Below are positions 1-8,093 of a stretch of 64,000 nt of DNA, one piece after another. The stretch is from NCBI RefSeq assembly GCF_007997085.1, contig NZ_VORR01000011.1, positions 33,750 through 97,749 on the forward strand. The letters run 5' to 3'. This DNA is from Polaribacter sp. IC066. GTDB lineage: Bacteria; Bacteroidota; Bacteroidia; Flavobacteriales; Flavobacteriaceae. Position numbers and translations under genes: made by a program. Position 1 is the first letter of the stretch. The number at the start of each line of letters is the position of its first letter. The notes under the pieces were generated by a model, which worked only from the letters and a program-made list of their open reading frames with translations, ran no database searches and was not told the DNA's origin.

Positions 1-239
1 CAAATAAAAATTTACAAAAAAAGAATCCACGTGGTTTTAAATGAAATAAAAGTATATCTCAAAACAGTCACTTTTATCGCTGTAGGCATTTAAAGTATTT
101 CTGTAAGGTGTTGATGTTATATGTATTAGTAGAAATACACATTTAAATTCATAACTTAAAAACAATATTATTACTATTTTCAAAAGGTCTAAACTTGCTA
201 GAGTTTTAAGACAGCTTTAAGAATAAGAGGACTAAAATC

Positions 240-261
240 GGACTAAAAAGTCCATTTTTTT
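240..261 (+). terminator. Possible rho-independent terminator
   Basis: A short hairpin with arms GGACT and AGTCC around an AAAA loop is followed by seven T within eight bases. The 1-239 stretch to its left has no recognisable gene, so the transcript it would end lies outside the window. The stem is short, so this is tentative. Confidence 0.35.
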
Positions 262-607
262 GCAAGTCCATTTTATTTATGCAATAGGATTAGAGTCGTT
301 AAAAAAACTTTTCTCTATAATCGGAATGATTCCAATTTTACTCATTGGTGTATTTTTAACTTTCTATTTATTTGATTTTAATTTTGATCAAGGCGGATAT
401 GCTTCGTTAATTTTACTTTGTGGTATAAGTGTAAATTCTGCATTATATATAATAAACGATTATAATAATTTGAAAATTCAATATCCTAAAAGAGAGAAAA
501 AAGTTTGTATTTTAGAGCTTTTAACTCCAAAATAATTCATGTTGCTCTAACCATTGTGTCGACTATTGTTGTTTTAATTCCTTTTGTTTTGAATGGAAAA
601 AATGAAG
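260..607 (+). pseudogene. Relic of an RND-family efflux permease (C-terminal membrane part)
   Basis: The reading frame from 260 to 535 encodes two hydrophobic segments with the pattern IIGMIPILLIGVFLTFYLF followed by FDQGGYASLILLCGISVN and IINDYNN. This is typical of the late transmembrane helices of AcrB/CusA-type RND exporters. The protein stops at 535, but homology resumes in another frame at about 548 (LTIVSTIVVLIPFVLNGKNE), so there is a frameshift. Homology ends exactly where the IS3-family element begins at 608. The 5-prime two thirds of a normal gene of about 1000 codons are absent. It is a non-functional remnant. The family call is from remembered motif patterns. Confidence 0.7.
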
Positions 608-1085
608 TGGAGTGGCTGCCTTTGATGTGACGATTTTTATGAGCTTATTAATTTTATAGTTGAGGTATGGTAAAAAAGTATAACAATGAATTTAAAGTTA
701 TGATCGTAGAACTATTAAATTTAGGTATTAAAACGAAACAAGTTACTGAGGATTATGGCTTAAGCAGCAGCATGGTTGGGTGTTGGAAACGCGAATACAA
801 GTTGAAATCTGGATGTTTATCCAAAAAGAAAGAAATATCTCTAGAAGCTCAAGAACTTAAAGCACTAAAGAAGGAACTAAAGAATGCAACGATGGAACGT
901 GACATCTTAAAAAAGGCGGTGAGCAAACAACCCGAAAACGATGTTTTCTCCTCTTAATATCAAATATCCAAGCGCTACTTATAAGATATCAATTCATTTC
1001 AGAAAACGTGAATATAGCCAGTTGAAAAGATATGTAAATCCATGAAAGTTAGTAAAAACGTTTACTATCATTAGTTTAAAAACAA
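608..1085 (+). mobile_element. Truncated IS3-family insertion sequence (left copy)
   Basis: The sequence from TGGAGTGGCT at 608 onward is nearly identical to the element at 55065-56374. Both have the same left end, the same upstream spacer, orfA and the first bases of orfB. The shared sequence stops at GTTTAAAAACAA (1074-1085), and the rest of orfB and the right inverted repeat are missing. The same 12 bases occur in the adjacent secreted-protein gene family, so the junction looks like a microhomology-mediated fusion. This copy cannot move without help from another copy. Confidence 0.8.
667..957 (+). CDS. IS3-family transposase OrfA (HTH subunit)
   Basis: A 96-residue OrfA of the IS3 type. 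It has an N-terminal helix-turn-helix (about residues 5-45, with the pattern KTKQVTEDYGLSSSMVGCWKREYK) and a leucine-zipper-like helix (about 55-85, ELKALKKELKNATMERDILKKA). The normal partner OrfB, carrying the DDE catalytic core, is missing downstream because the element is cut at 1085. OrfA may still be made and bind IS ends, but transposition is unlikely. The frame is open here, whereas the 55 kb copy carries a stop codon in the HTH region. Confidence 0.8.
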   Translation: MVKKYNNEFKVMIVELLNLGIKTKQVTEDYGLSSSMVGCWKREYKLKSGCLSKKKEISLEAQELKALKKELKNATMERDILKKAVSKQPENDVFSS

Positions 1086-1656
1086 ACTAGCAGCGCCTTC
1101 TGCTACTTTTTTTAAGGACAACAAGTACACCAAATGGTACTTGATTGTCTTTTGTGTTATAAATAACGTTAGCAGAACCACGGCCTAAATTTACACCAAG
1201 AACATATCCTGTAGCGTCTTCAGCTGGGTTTTTTTGATACCAAACAATTGCGTTGTACCTATTTTCAGATGGCGAGTTAAACGTAAAAATAAACGTAGAA
1301 AAGTTAGTATCAGCCAAAGCTGTAATTCTGAATAAAAAGGAAACGGAAAGAGTAGTATAACCCTATTTTGGCGTGTATGAATGAATAGGAGCTTCTCTAG
1401 CGCCTGAATACGCTATTGCATTTCCTGTTGTTGCTACACCTTCAATATTTCAAGTGGGAGACGCTACAATATCAATATTTGGCGGAAATGTCACATCGCT
1501 TATCGTCCAATTTTCTTGACCTTGATTTGCATTAACTGTAAATAATGTGACCGAAGTGGTATAATCAAAACCTTTATAAGCTGGCAAAGTTGCTTGACCA
1601 AAAGCTATAATTGTAAAAAATAATAAAAATATAGATAATGATTTTTTCATACTCAT
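1074..1656 (-). pseudogene. Truncated paralogue of the T9SS secreted protein at 18587
   Basis: On the minus strand, two pieces (1656-1450 and 1317-1087) match the first half of the 331-residue protein at 18587-19582: the signal peptide (MKKSLSIFLLFFTIIAFGQ), FDYTT, NANQGQ, NAIVWY, NPAE and GYVLGVNLGRGSA. The region between the pieces aligns but contains stops and frameshifts. The C-terminal half with the sorting domain is gone, replaced by the IS3 fragment at a 12-bp microhomology. The upstream motif shared with the intact paralogues is still recognisable at 1728-1754, so the whole unit was once an expressed copy. Confidence 0.85.
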
Positions 1657-2214
1657 AAATTTAAAAAAGTTAATAAAGCAATACGATTATTACTTCAGGC
1701 CACGAGACATGATTTTTAAAGGAGATGAACGTCTAAAAACAGGATGAATTTCGTAAAAAAAAAATACAGTATTGGCCGATAACGACACACGAACGGCCCA
1801 CTTTTAAAACCATGAATTAGAATTGATTGCAATCAATTGGCAAACAAATAAAAAGTAAAAAGAGAAACCTTTTATCTATTCTCTTTAAACAAATTCGTGA
1901 AGAAAAGTCTGTTGAAAAAATATAAAACTCATTATTTAAATAGGGTTTCAGTGCACTAAATTAGTGCAAGCAGATACTACTGCTTTAATGAATACACGTT
2001 AAGAAAAGCGCTATTTACAATTTTAGTTAGATTGTAAGGCTAAAAACAAGTAAAGATTCGTTGTTTTAGCCAAAGCCAGACAATTAAAGCCTGCCTGTGA
2101 ATGGCAAGTAAGCTGATTTTAAAAAAAATAGCATTTTACAACAGCAGATTGCTTTGTCATTTACCTGCTTGTTAGCAGTTAAATTTTTCGCTATGACCGT
2201 GCAAAAAAAAAAAA
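1657..2214. other. Gene-free stretch with two palindromes
   Basis: No reading frame of note. It contains the shared upstream motif (1728-1754, listed separately), a perfect 18-bp palindrome AATTGATTGCAATCAATT at 1821-1838, and a 17-bp palindrome with arms TGCACTAA and TTAGTGCA around one A at 1952-1968. A similar TGCACT/AGTGCA palindrome lies upstream of the second SusC gene at 33894-33909. These could be operators, but no regulator can be assigned. Confidence 0.4.
1728..1754 (-). promoter_or_regulatory. Shared upstream motif, copy h (ahead of the 1656 pseudogene)
   Basis: Read on the minus strand this is ACGAAATTCATCC followed by TGTTTTTAGACGTT. It aligns without gaps to the motif ahead of the SusC gene at 11016 (ACGAAAACCATCC then TCTTTTCGGATTTT). 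It lies about 75 bp upstream of the dead gene's start, as at the other sites. Confidence 0.5.
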
Positions 2215-2241
2215 ACTCGCAACCCTGTTGTGGTTGCGAGT
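2215..2241 (-). terminator. Rho-independent terminator of the 5580-2278 operon
   Basis: A perfect 10-bp stem (ACTCGCAACC / GGTTGCGAGT) with a 7-base loop. On the minus strand it is followed by a run of T (the poly-A before 2215 on the plus strand). It lies 37 bp downstream of the small gene at 2278-2445 and ends the two-gene transcript. Confidence 0.85.
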
Positions 2242-2277
2242 TCTTAAAATTATTTAAGCTACCTCTTTAAAAGAGGA

Positions 2278-2445
2278 TTAAAAACCTGTACCAGGTGCTT
2301 CTGGGCTTTGAGCTTGCGCTTTCTGCGGACTTAAAATCATATAGGTACCTAGTGCAGTTAATGCAGCATATTTACCATAAGACCCTATTTTTTTAATCGC
2401 TTCTTTTCTTGAAATGTCTTCTTTACTTTTTATGTTTTTCTTCAT
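2278..2445 (-). CDS. 55-residue conserved small protein, companion of a T9SS protein
   Basis: An ATG at 2445 opens a 55-codon frame. The protein starts with a basic stretch (MKKNIKSKEDISRKEAIKKI), continues with a hydrophobic segment (GSYGKYAALTALGTYMIL) and ends SPQKAQAQSPEAPGTGF. The twin-lysine N-terminus and single hydrophobic helix with an AQAQ-like end suggest a membrane-inserted or exported peptide. It begins 27 bp after the stop of the large T9SS gene and precedes a strong terminator, so the two are co-transcribed. From memory, similar small proteins accompany large secreted proteins in other flavobacteria, but no function is known to me. Confidence 0.7.
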   Translation of the reverse strand: MKKNIKSKEDISRKEAIKKIGSYGKYAALTALGTYMILSPQKAQAQSPEAPGTGF

Positions 2446-2472
2446 GATGTCTTGTCTTTTAAATTTTGGTTG

Positions 2473-5400
2473 TTATTCTAAAATAATTTTCTTGTTCAAC
2501 TTTCCTTTTTGTGTTTCTAATTGAACAATGTAGACACCAGTAGCTAGTTTTGGTAAAGAAATATCTATGATTGCATTCGTAGCATTATTTTGCTCTGTAC
2601 TAAAAACTCTGCTACCTTGTAAATTATAAAGTGAAACTTTAAATTCAGTTTCATCTAAACCAGAAATTTTTAAAGTATTGTTAGATTCATACATAGAAAC
2701 ATTACTTAACGCTGCATCATCTAAACTCAATGCACTGTTAGCCGTTGTTTGTATAAAAAATCTTCCTACACCGTTTACACCTTTATTTAATTTTATAGCA
2801 TATACTGCATCTTTTTCGCTTAAGTTAGTGAAGGTATTCAATATTCTATCCTCAAGAATAACAGTTACATCACTTGGTAAGTTAAATTGCGCGGCAGTAA
2901 ATCTAAGTTCACTCTCTTTTTTTGCAATAACACCAACGGCAATTGTTAAATCATTACTTGCAGCCAAAGCTAAAGATTGTGTTTTTATTGCAATTCCTGT
3001 ATTGTCTTCTATCAAATGAGAATAGACAGCTAATTCAGAAGAAACGCCCGTAAACATACCGAAATCTTGACCCGGGTTTAAACCACTTGTTGCATTCTCT
3101 AACAATACAAATTTTGTTACCACACTTTCGCTTCCACTACTTAACTGCAATGTAAAGTTGGGTTTTTCTTCATTTTTATAAAAGGTAACCCCTGTTTGTG
3201 CACTTTGTAAAGCTTCTGTAATATCTAAATTGTGTTCATCAAACCTAGCACTTACAAAAAAGGCTTGGCCAGGATGCAAATAACCAGTAGTTAATTCTTG
3301 GTATACACCACTTGTACCCGCAGTAGGATCCCAAACATAAATTGCTCTAAATAGAAGACCTAATTTAGCCGCATTTACCGAAATAAACTCTGCTATGTTT
3401 AGGTAAGAAGGATACGGATTTCCTACTAAATTCCAATTATTACTAGTAGCACTAGCTTGGGTAATACCTACTTTGTAATTAAACTTCGGATAGGTACCTT
3501 TAAAAGAATAAGTACCAGCGGCAATAACGTCTCTTTTTAAAGAATACCCTTTCAACTTATTAAACGTTCCGTCTGTTCCTCCTTGCATGTAGCTCCAATA
3601 GTTAGTTGATGGGTCATTAGTAGCATTGTCATAAAGAGAAATACCCCTATTTGTAGTTGTTGTACTACCACTAGCAATGTTATTATCATCAACCCAAGTA
3701 TCATTGTAAGCTTGCCCTATTACTGGCGATGCCACTAAATGCCATTTATCGTCTGGTATGGCAACATTATAGGTAAACTCACTTGGTGGCACTCCAGTAA
3801 CCTGCAAAGAACCACCTGCTGTTATTGTTAAATCTTTAGAAGGATCTAGTATGAAATTGTGCGCAAAGGCTCCTGTAGAAGCTCCAACAATAGGGCTAGT
3901 TCCTGCGTCAGATGGTATCACAACATTACCTAAAGAATTTGGTACAATGCCTGTATCCCAATTAGATGTTGTACCCCAATCTGCGGTAGTTCCTGTCCAA
4001 GTATGTTTTACTTTGGTTACTTCATCCCAAGTACCAGCAACTCTAATTTCATCAAAAGTTACGTCTGGCACAGACGCAGAATCAGCTTGGTCAAACTGTA
4101 AAAAATGAATACTACCCGTTGCAGCATCTGGATCTTCTTGAGAAGCCTCAGGTTCTGAGCCTGCAAGTGATGGGTTTATCCATATTTTTGATGTATCTGC
4201 AGCTGTTCTTTGTATTACAATAAATAACTCGTCATTTACATTATATTCTACATCAACCATTGATCCATCTTGCACAAATACTGGTGTAGCACTACTTGTA
4301 CTTCCATTATTAGCTATAGCTAAATTATACGCATTAGCTGTAGCACCTTTCTTTATATAGATATGTGATCTAAGAAAATGTCTCCCATCTCCATTCAAAA
4401 CAGTAAAACCAGCTAATCTTCTAGGAGTATCATCTAAGGTAGCCATATTTGTAACTTTCATTAAAAATGAAGAATAGACAGCACCTTCTTGTCCCGGAAA
4501 CTCTAAATATAATCTCGGTCCACCTGAACCACTTATAGTAAGTGCTTTCCCAGTACTATTTAAACCAGTATCTGCACTCACAGAAGACCAAGTTGGTGAA
4601 TTAACAACTGTAGCGTTTGCTATACCAGTGGTTAGTGCACCCCAAGCTCCTTTTCCTGTTCTTTGATTATCATCCATTAATTTTGCATTTAAAGCATAAT
4701 TATCAAAACTTTCATACACAGGAAAGACTGGTGTGGTTGCTGTTGTAATTGTAGTTGCTACTGCACCAGGTGTAACAGGAGCAGGAAGCGGTTGCTCTGG
4801 CGCTACATCATTCCAAGTTTTAGCAATTCTTACCTCATCTATAAACATATCTGGACTTCGAGCAGAACTAATAACACTAATTTTGAAAAAGCTAAAATCT
4901 GCAGTATTTTCATCGTTATTAACAACTGTTGGTGTAGGTTCAACTCCATTTACTGCAGGATTAATCCACAATTTAGAAGCCTCTACCCCTGCATTTCTTG
5001 AGAAAGAAAATACTAGAAAAAATTGATCGCCAGCTACAAATTTAACTCCAGACCACTGCACTGCTGCTGGTAGAGTGGCAATATCACTATTATTAGTAAT
5101 ACCAAACTCCACATTTTCGTCCGCAGTACCTCTAGCCCAAACAGTTCCAACACCTTCTAATTCAAACACAGGATAACCTGTTTGAGTATTATAATTTGTA
5201 CTATAACCGTCAATCTGAATAAACATAGATACAAATACTTCACCAAAATCTCCCGTTTGAGTTGGAAAGTATATCGCTGGGTTTTCACCAAAACTTCTTA
5301 AGTCTAACATATTGTCGGTAGCAACTTTTACATTTGAAGATAAAGACCAAGTTGTGGATGCTTCAATCTTTTGGATAGGATTCCCCGACGTTCTTGGTGC

Positions 5401-5580
5401 TGTTGTGTACCAAGGGCCTAAACCTTGGTTAGTACTAATTTGAAATAAACCTTCACTAGTGCCACTTACTGGATAGTTAAAACTATCATGGAAAAGAAAG
5501 TCTATCTCTGTTTGCCCTTGAGACAGAAATGTTGTCAAGCAACAAAATAAGGTAAGTTTAAAAAGAAATTTTGTTTTCAT
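2473..5580 (-). CDS. Large secreted protein with two repeated lectin-like domains and a T9SS type A sorting domain
   Basis: 1035 residues. A signal peptide covers about residues 1-23. Two copies of a domain of about 230 residues follow (about 25-262 and 275-520). Each begins with an F(N/D)YxxxG-like segment and ends with the pattern WINPxxxxxEPxxT, then IDE(V/I)RVAxTWxDV. The same domain forms the body of the 18587 and 19847 proteins. A central region (about 520-800) has tryptophan-rich TWTGTTADWGTTSNWDTG and NLVGNPYPSYLN patterns common in surface proteins. The last 75 residues form a T9SS type A domain (LYNLQGSRVF...LATGVYIVQLETQKGKLNKKIILE) that directs it through the type IX system to the cell surface. 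No catalytic residues are recognisable; an adhesive or glycan-binding role is likely. It heads an operon with the 55-residue protein. Confidence 0.85.
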   Translation of the reverse strand: MKTKFLFKLTLFCCLTTFLSQGQTEIDFLFHDSFNYPVSGTSEGLFQISTNQGLGPWYTTAPRTSGNPIQKIEASTTWSLSSNVKVATDNMLDLRSFGENPAIYFPTQTGDFGEVFVSMFIQIDGYSTNYNTQTGYPVFELEGVGTVWARGTADENVEFGITNNSDIATLPAAVQWSGVKFVAGDQFFLVFSFSRNAGVEASKLWINPAVNGVEPTPTVVNNDENTADFSFFKISVISSARSPDMFIDEVRIAKTWNDVAPEQPLPAPVTPGAVATTITTATTPVFPVYESFDNYALNAKLMDDNQRTGKGAWGALTTGIANATVVNSPTWSSVSADTGLNSTGKALTISGSGGPRLYLEFPGQEGAVYSSFLMKVTNMATLDDTPRRLAGFTVLNGDGRHFLRSHIYIKKGATANAYNLAIANNGSTSSATPVFVQDGSMVDVEYNVNDELFIVIQRTAADTSKIWINPSLAGSEPEASQEDPDAATGSIHFLQFDQADSASVPDVTFDEIRVAGTWDEVTKVKHTWTGTTADWGTTSNWDTGIVPNSLGNVVIPSDAGTSPIVGASTGAFAHNFILDPSKDLTITAGGSLQVTGVPPSEFTYNVAIPDDKWHLVASPVIGQAYNDTWVDDNNIASGSTTTTNRGISLYDNATNDPSTNYWSYMQGGTDGTFNKLKGYSLKRDVIAAGTYSFKGTYPKFNYKVGITQASATSNNWNLVGNPYPSYLNIAEFISVNAAKLGLLFRAIYVWDPTAGTSGVYQELTTGYLHPGQAFFVSARFDEHNLDITEALQSAQTGVTFYKNEEKPNFTLQLSSGSESVVTKFVLLENATSGLNPGQDFGMFTGVSSELAVYSHLIEDNTGIAIKTQSLALAASNDLTIAVGVIAKKESELRFTAAQFNLPSDVTVILEDRILNTFTNLSEKDAVYAIKLNKGVNGVGRFFIQTTANSALSLDDAALSNVSMYESNNTLKISGLDETEFKVSLYNLQGSRVFSTEQNNATNAIIDISLPKLATGVYIVQLETQKGKLNKKIILE

Positions 5581-5650
5581 GATGTTGATTTAAAGTTAAG
5601 TTAAAAATAATTGTATGTTAATTTATTGCTAAACTATATAATTAATTAAC

Positions 5651-5685
5651 TCTAAAAGTCCGAAAAAAGGTCTGTTTTTGTTTTT
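5651..5685 (-). promoter_or_regulatory. Shared upstream motif, copy e (ahead of the 5580 gene)
   Basis: Minus-strand sequence AAAACAGACC then TTTTTTCGGACTTTT. It is followed downstream by TATATAGTTTAG, which resembles the Bacteroidetes -7 element TAnnTTTG and is nearly the same as the stretch at the equivalent place ahead of the SusC gene at 11016. Distance to the start codon is about 75-80 bp. Confidence 0.6.
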
Positions 5686-5987
5686 TAAATGTCAATAACA
5701 CACGAAAACTCTTTAAAAATTGGTTATTCAGCATTTTAATAATTAATTACCTCTCGATACAACAAACATATTGACACAAGTTGTGGTATTTATTTTTTGA
5801 ATTTGGCTAGAATTGAAATAAGTTATTTTAGCGGTCTTTTTATATTAAAGACTTGATACAAATTTTATTATTCACTGCAGAAAGATTATCTCTTCCGAAG
5901 TTTCGGAACATGCCTCTTTCTTAATGATGATGGTTTATTTAAGTTATTTGTTTTGAGCAAATTACTTTCGATAAGTAATAAATTACG

Positions 5988-6089
5988 AAGCAATCTTTAG
6001 CTGAAGTAGCCGTGATTTAAATTATAAGATTGCTTCAGTCGTTTCTTTTTCGCAATGACTGAAGATGGCAGGAAATGACGAAGCAATCT
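5988..6089. repeat. Inverted GAAGCAATCT repeats downstream of acs
   Basis: GAAGCAATCT occurs at 5988-5997 and 6080-6089, and its complement AGATTGCTTC at 6027-6036. The pairs can fold into alternative hairpins just beyond the acs stop at 6122. They may serve as a transcription end or RNA-stabilising structure, or belong to a dispersed intergenic repeat family. Confidence 0.5.
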
Positions 6090-6121
6090 GTTATTAATAA
6101 TTACTGATAGATTCAAATAAA

Positions 6122-8029
6122 CTACAATCGATTCTCAATAATACTTTGCACAACTTCCGGATTTAAAAGGGTGCTTGTATCGCCTAAATTATCCATTTCA
6201 TTGCACGCAATTTTACGTAAAATTCGACGCATAATTTTTCCTGATCTCGTTTTTGGCAATCCTTCAGAAAACTGAATTTTATCTAATTTTGCAATCGGAC
6301 CAATATGTTCTGTAATTATTTGATTGATTTCCTTTCTTAAATTATCGTGATTTCTTGTTTCGCCAACATCTTTTAAAATTACATATCCGTACAACGCACT
6401 TCCTTTTATATCATGAGGAAAACCAACAATGGCACTTTCTGCTACTGCAGGATGTTCGTTTATTGCATCTTCAATTGGCGCAGTTCCTAAGTTATGACCA
6501 GACACTATAATTACATCATCTACTCTACCCGTAATTCTGTAGTAGCCAACTTCATCTCTTAAAGCGCCATCACCTGTAAAATACATGTTTTTATAGGCTG
6601 AAAAATAGGTTTCTTTATACCGTTTGTGATTTCCCCAAATGGTTCTTGCAATACTTGGCCAAGGAAATTTAATACACAAACGTCCATCAACTTGATTGCC
6701 TTTTAATTCTTCGCCGTTTTCATCCATTAATGCAGGTTGAATACCAATAAAAGGCAAGGTTGCATAGGTTGGTTTTGTTGGCGTAACATACGGAATAGGA
6801 GTAATCATCATTCCGCCTGTTTCTGTTTGCCACCAAGTGTCTATAATCGGACTTTTTTTCTTGCCGATATTGTCATTATACCAATGCCAAGCTTCTTCAT
6901 TGATGGGTTCACCAACAGAACCTAAAACTTTTAAAGAGGATAAGTCGTAAGTGTCTACCAATTCAGTTCCTTGTTTTGCCAAAGCTCTAATTGCGGTTGG
7001 TGCTGTATAAAACTGATTTACTTTATGCTTTTCGATAATGTTCCAAAAGCGTCCAAAATCTGGATAACTTGGTACGCCTTCAAAAAGTACTGTGGTTGCT
7101 CCGTTTGCTAAAGGGCCGTATACAATGTAAGAATGACCGGTAATCCAGCCAATATCCGCAGTACACCAATAGACATCATTTTCTTTATATTGAAACGCAT
7201 TTTTAAAAGTATACGCCGTATACACCATATAACCAGCAGTTGTATGCACCATTCCTTTTGGCAATCCTGTAGAGCCAGAAGTGTATAAAATAAATAATGG
7301 ATCTTCTGCATCCATCACTTCTGCTTCACATTTTGTTGATGCCGCATGTAACAAAGGTTGCAACCATTTGTCACGACCCTCTTTCATGTTGATGTCTGAA
7401 TTGATTCTTTTTGCGACCAAAACTGTTTCTACACAAGTACATTTTTCTAAAGCTTCATCTACAATTCCTTTTAAATCGATTGTTTTTGTGCCTCTATAAG
7501 AACCATCCGAAGTAATGACCATTTTACAATCTGAATCATTAATTCTAGTTGCTAATGCGGTGGATGAAAAGCCTGCAAAAACAACGGAATGAATCGCGCC
7601 AATTCTTGCACAAGCCAATGTTGCAATTGCTAATTCTGGAATCATAGGTACATAAATACAAACCCTGTCTCCCTTTTTTATTGCGTGGTCTTTTAAAACA
7701 TTAGCAAACTGATGTACTCTTTCTGATAATTGTTGATAGCTAATATGTTCTGCAGCTTCATCAGGATTATTAGGCTCAAATAAAATGGCAGTTTTATCTC
7801 CTCGAGTTGCCAAATGTCTGTCAATACAATTTTCTGTAATGTTTAATTTTGCACCTTGAAACCATTTTACTTCTGGCTTTTTAAAATCCCATTCTAAAAC
7901 TTTATCCCATTTTTTTCTCCAGACAAAATGCTCCTCAGCTATTTCTTCCCAGAAATTTTCTGGCTCTCTGATTGATTTTCTATAAACTTGATAGTACTCT
8001 TCTAAATGTTTGATGTGATAATTGCTCAT
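6122..8029 (-). CDS. acs: Acetyl-CoA synthetase (AMP-forming)
   Basis: 635 residues, the usual Acs length. It makes acetyl-CoA from acetate, ATP and CoA through an acetyl-adenylate. Visible motifs are the AMP-binding signature LYTSGSTGLPKGMVHTT (about residue 250), WWQTETGG (about 400), the YFTGDG and ITGRVDDVIIVSGH hinge region (about 490-515) and PKTRSGKIMRR with the acetylatable lysine near K598. It lies 64 bp downstream of the acetate-type symporter and is very probably in the same transcript, so the operon imports and activates acetate. Confidence in the family is high; propionate activity cannot be excluded. Confidence 0.95.
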   Translation of the reverse strand: MSNYHIKHLEEYYQVYRKSIREPENFWEEIAEEHFVWRKKWDKVLEWDFKKPEVKWFQGAKLNITENCIDRHLATRGDKTAILFEPNNPDEAAEHISYQQLSERVHQFANVLKDHAIKKGDRVCIYVPMIPELAIATLACARIGAIHSVVFAGFSSTALATRINDSDCKMVITSDGSYRGTKTIDLKGIVDEALEKCTCVETVLVAKRINSDINMKEGRDKWLQPLLHAASTKCEAEVMDAEDPLFILYTSGSTGLPKGMVHTTAGYMVYTAYTFKNAFQYKENDVYWCTADIGWITGHSYIVYGPLANGATTVLFEGVPSYPDFGRFWNIIEKHKVNQFYTAPTAIRALAKQGTELVDTYDLSSLKVLGSVGEPINEEAWHWYNDNIGKKKSPIIDTWWQTETGGMMITPIPYVTPTKPTYATLPFIGIQPALMDENGEELKGNQVDGRLCIKFPWPSIARTIWGNHKRYKETYFSAYKNMYFTGDGALRDEVGYYRITGRVDDVIIVSGHNLGTAPIEDAINEHPAVAESAIVGFPHDIKGSALYGYVILKDVGETRNHDNLRKEINQIITEHIGPIAKLDKIQFSEGLPKTRSGKIMRRILRKIACNEMDNLGDTSTLLNPEVVQSIIENRL

Positions 8030-8093
8030 AAAAATAATCTGTTTGCTAACGTTGTATTATTTCTTCAAATAAGAATTTCTAGATTTAAAAACA

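Larger units (their letters stand above)
5581..6121. other. Intergenic region between the acs end and the large T9SS gene
   Basis: No gene. It contains the upstream motif (5651-5685) and a promoter-like TAGTTTAG stretch for the gene at 5580, then about 300 bp of AT-rich sequence, and then three copies of the 10-mer GAAGCAATCT or its complement near the end of acs. Confidence 0.5.

Noticed and set aside
2678..5026. Plus-strand frames opposite the 1035-residue protein
   Set aside because: They are antisense shadows without signal, domain or context.
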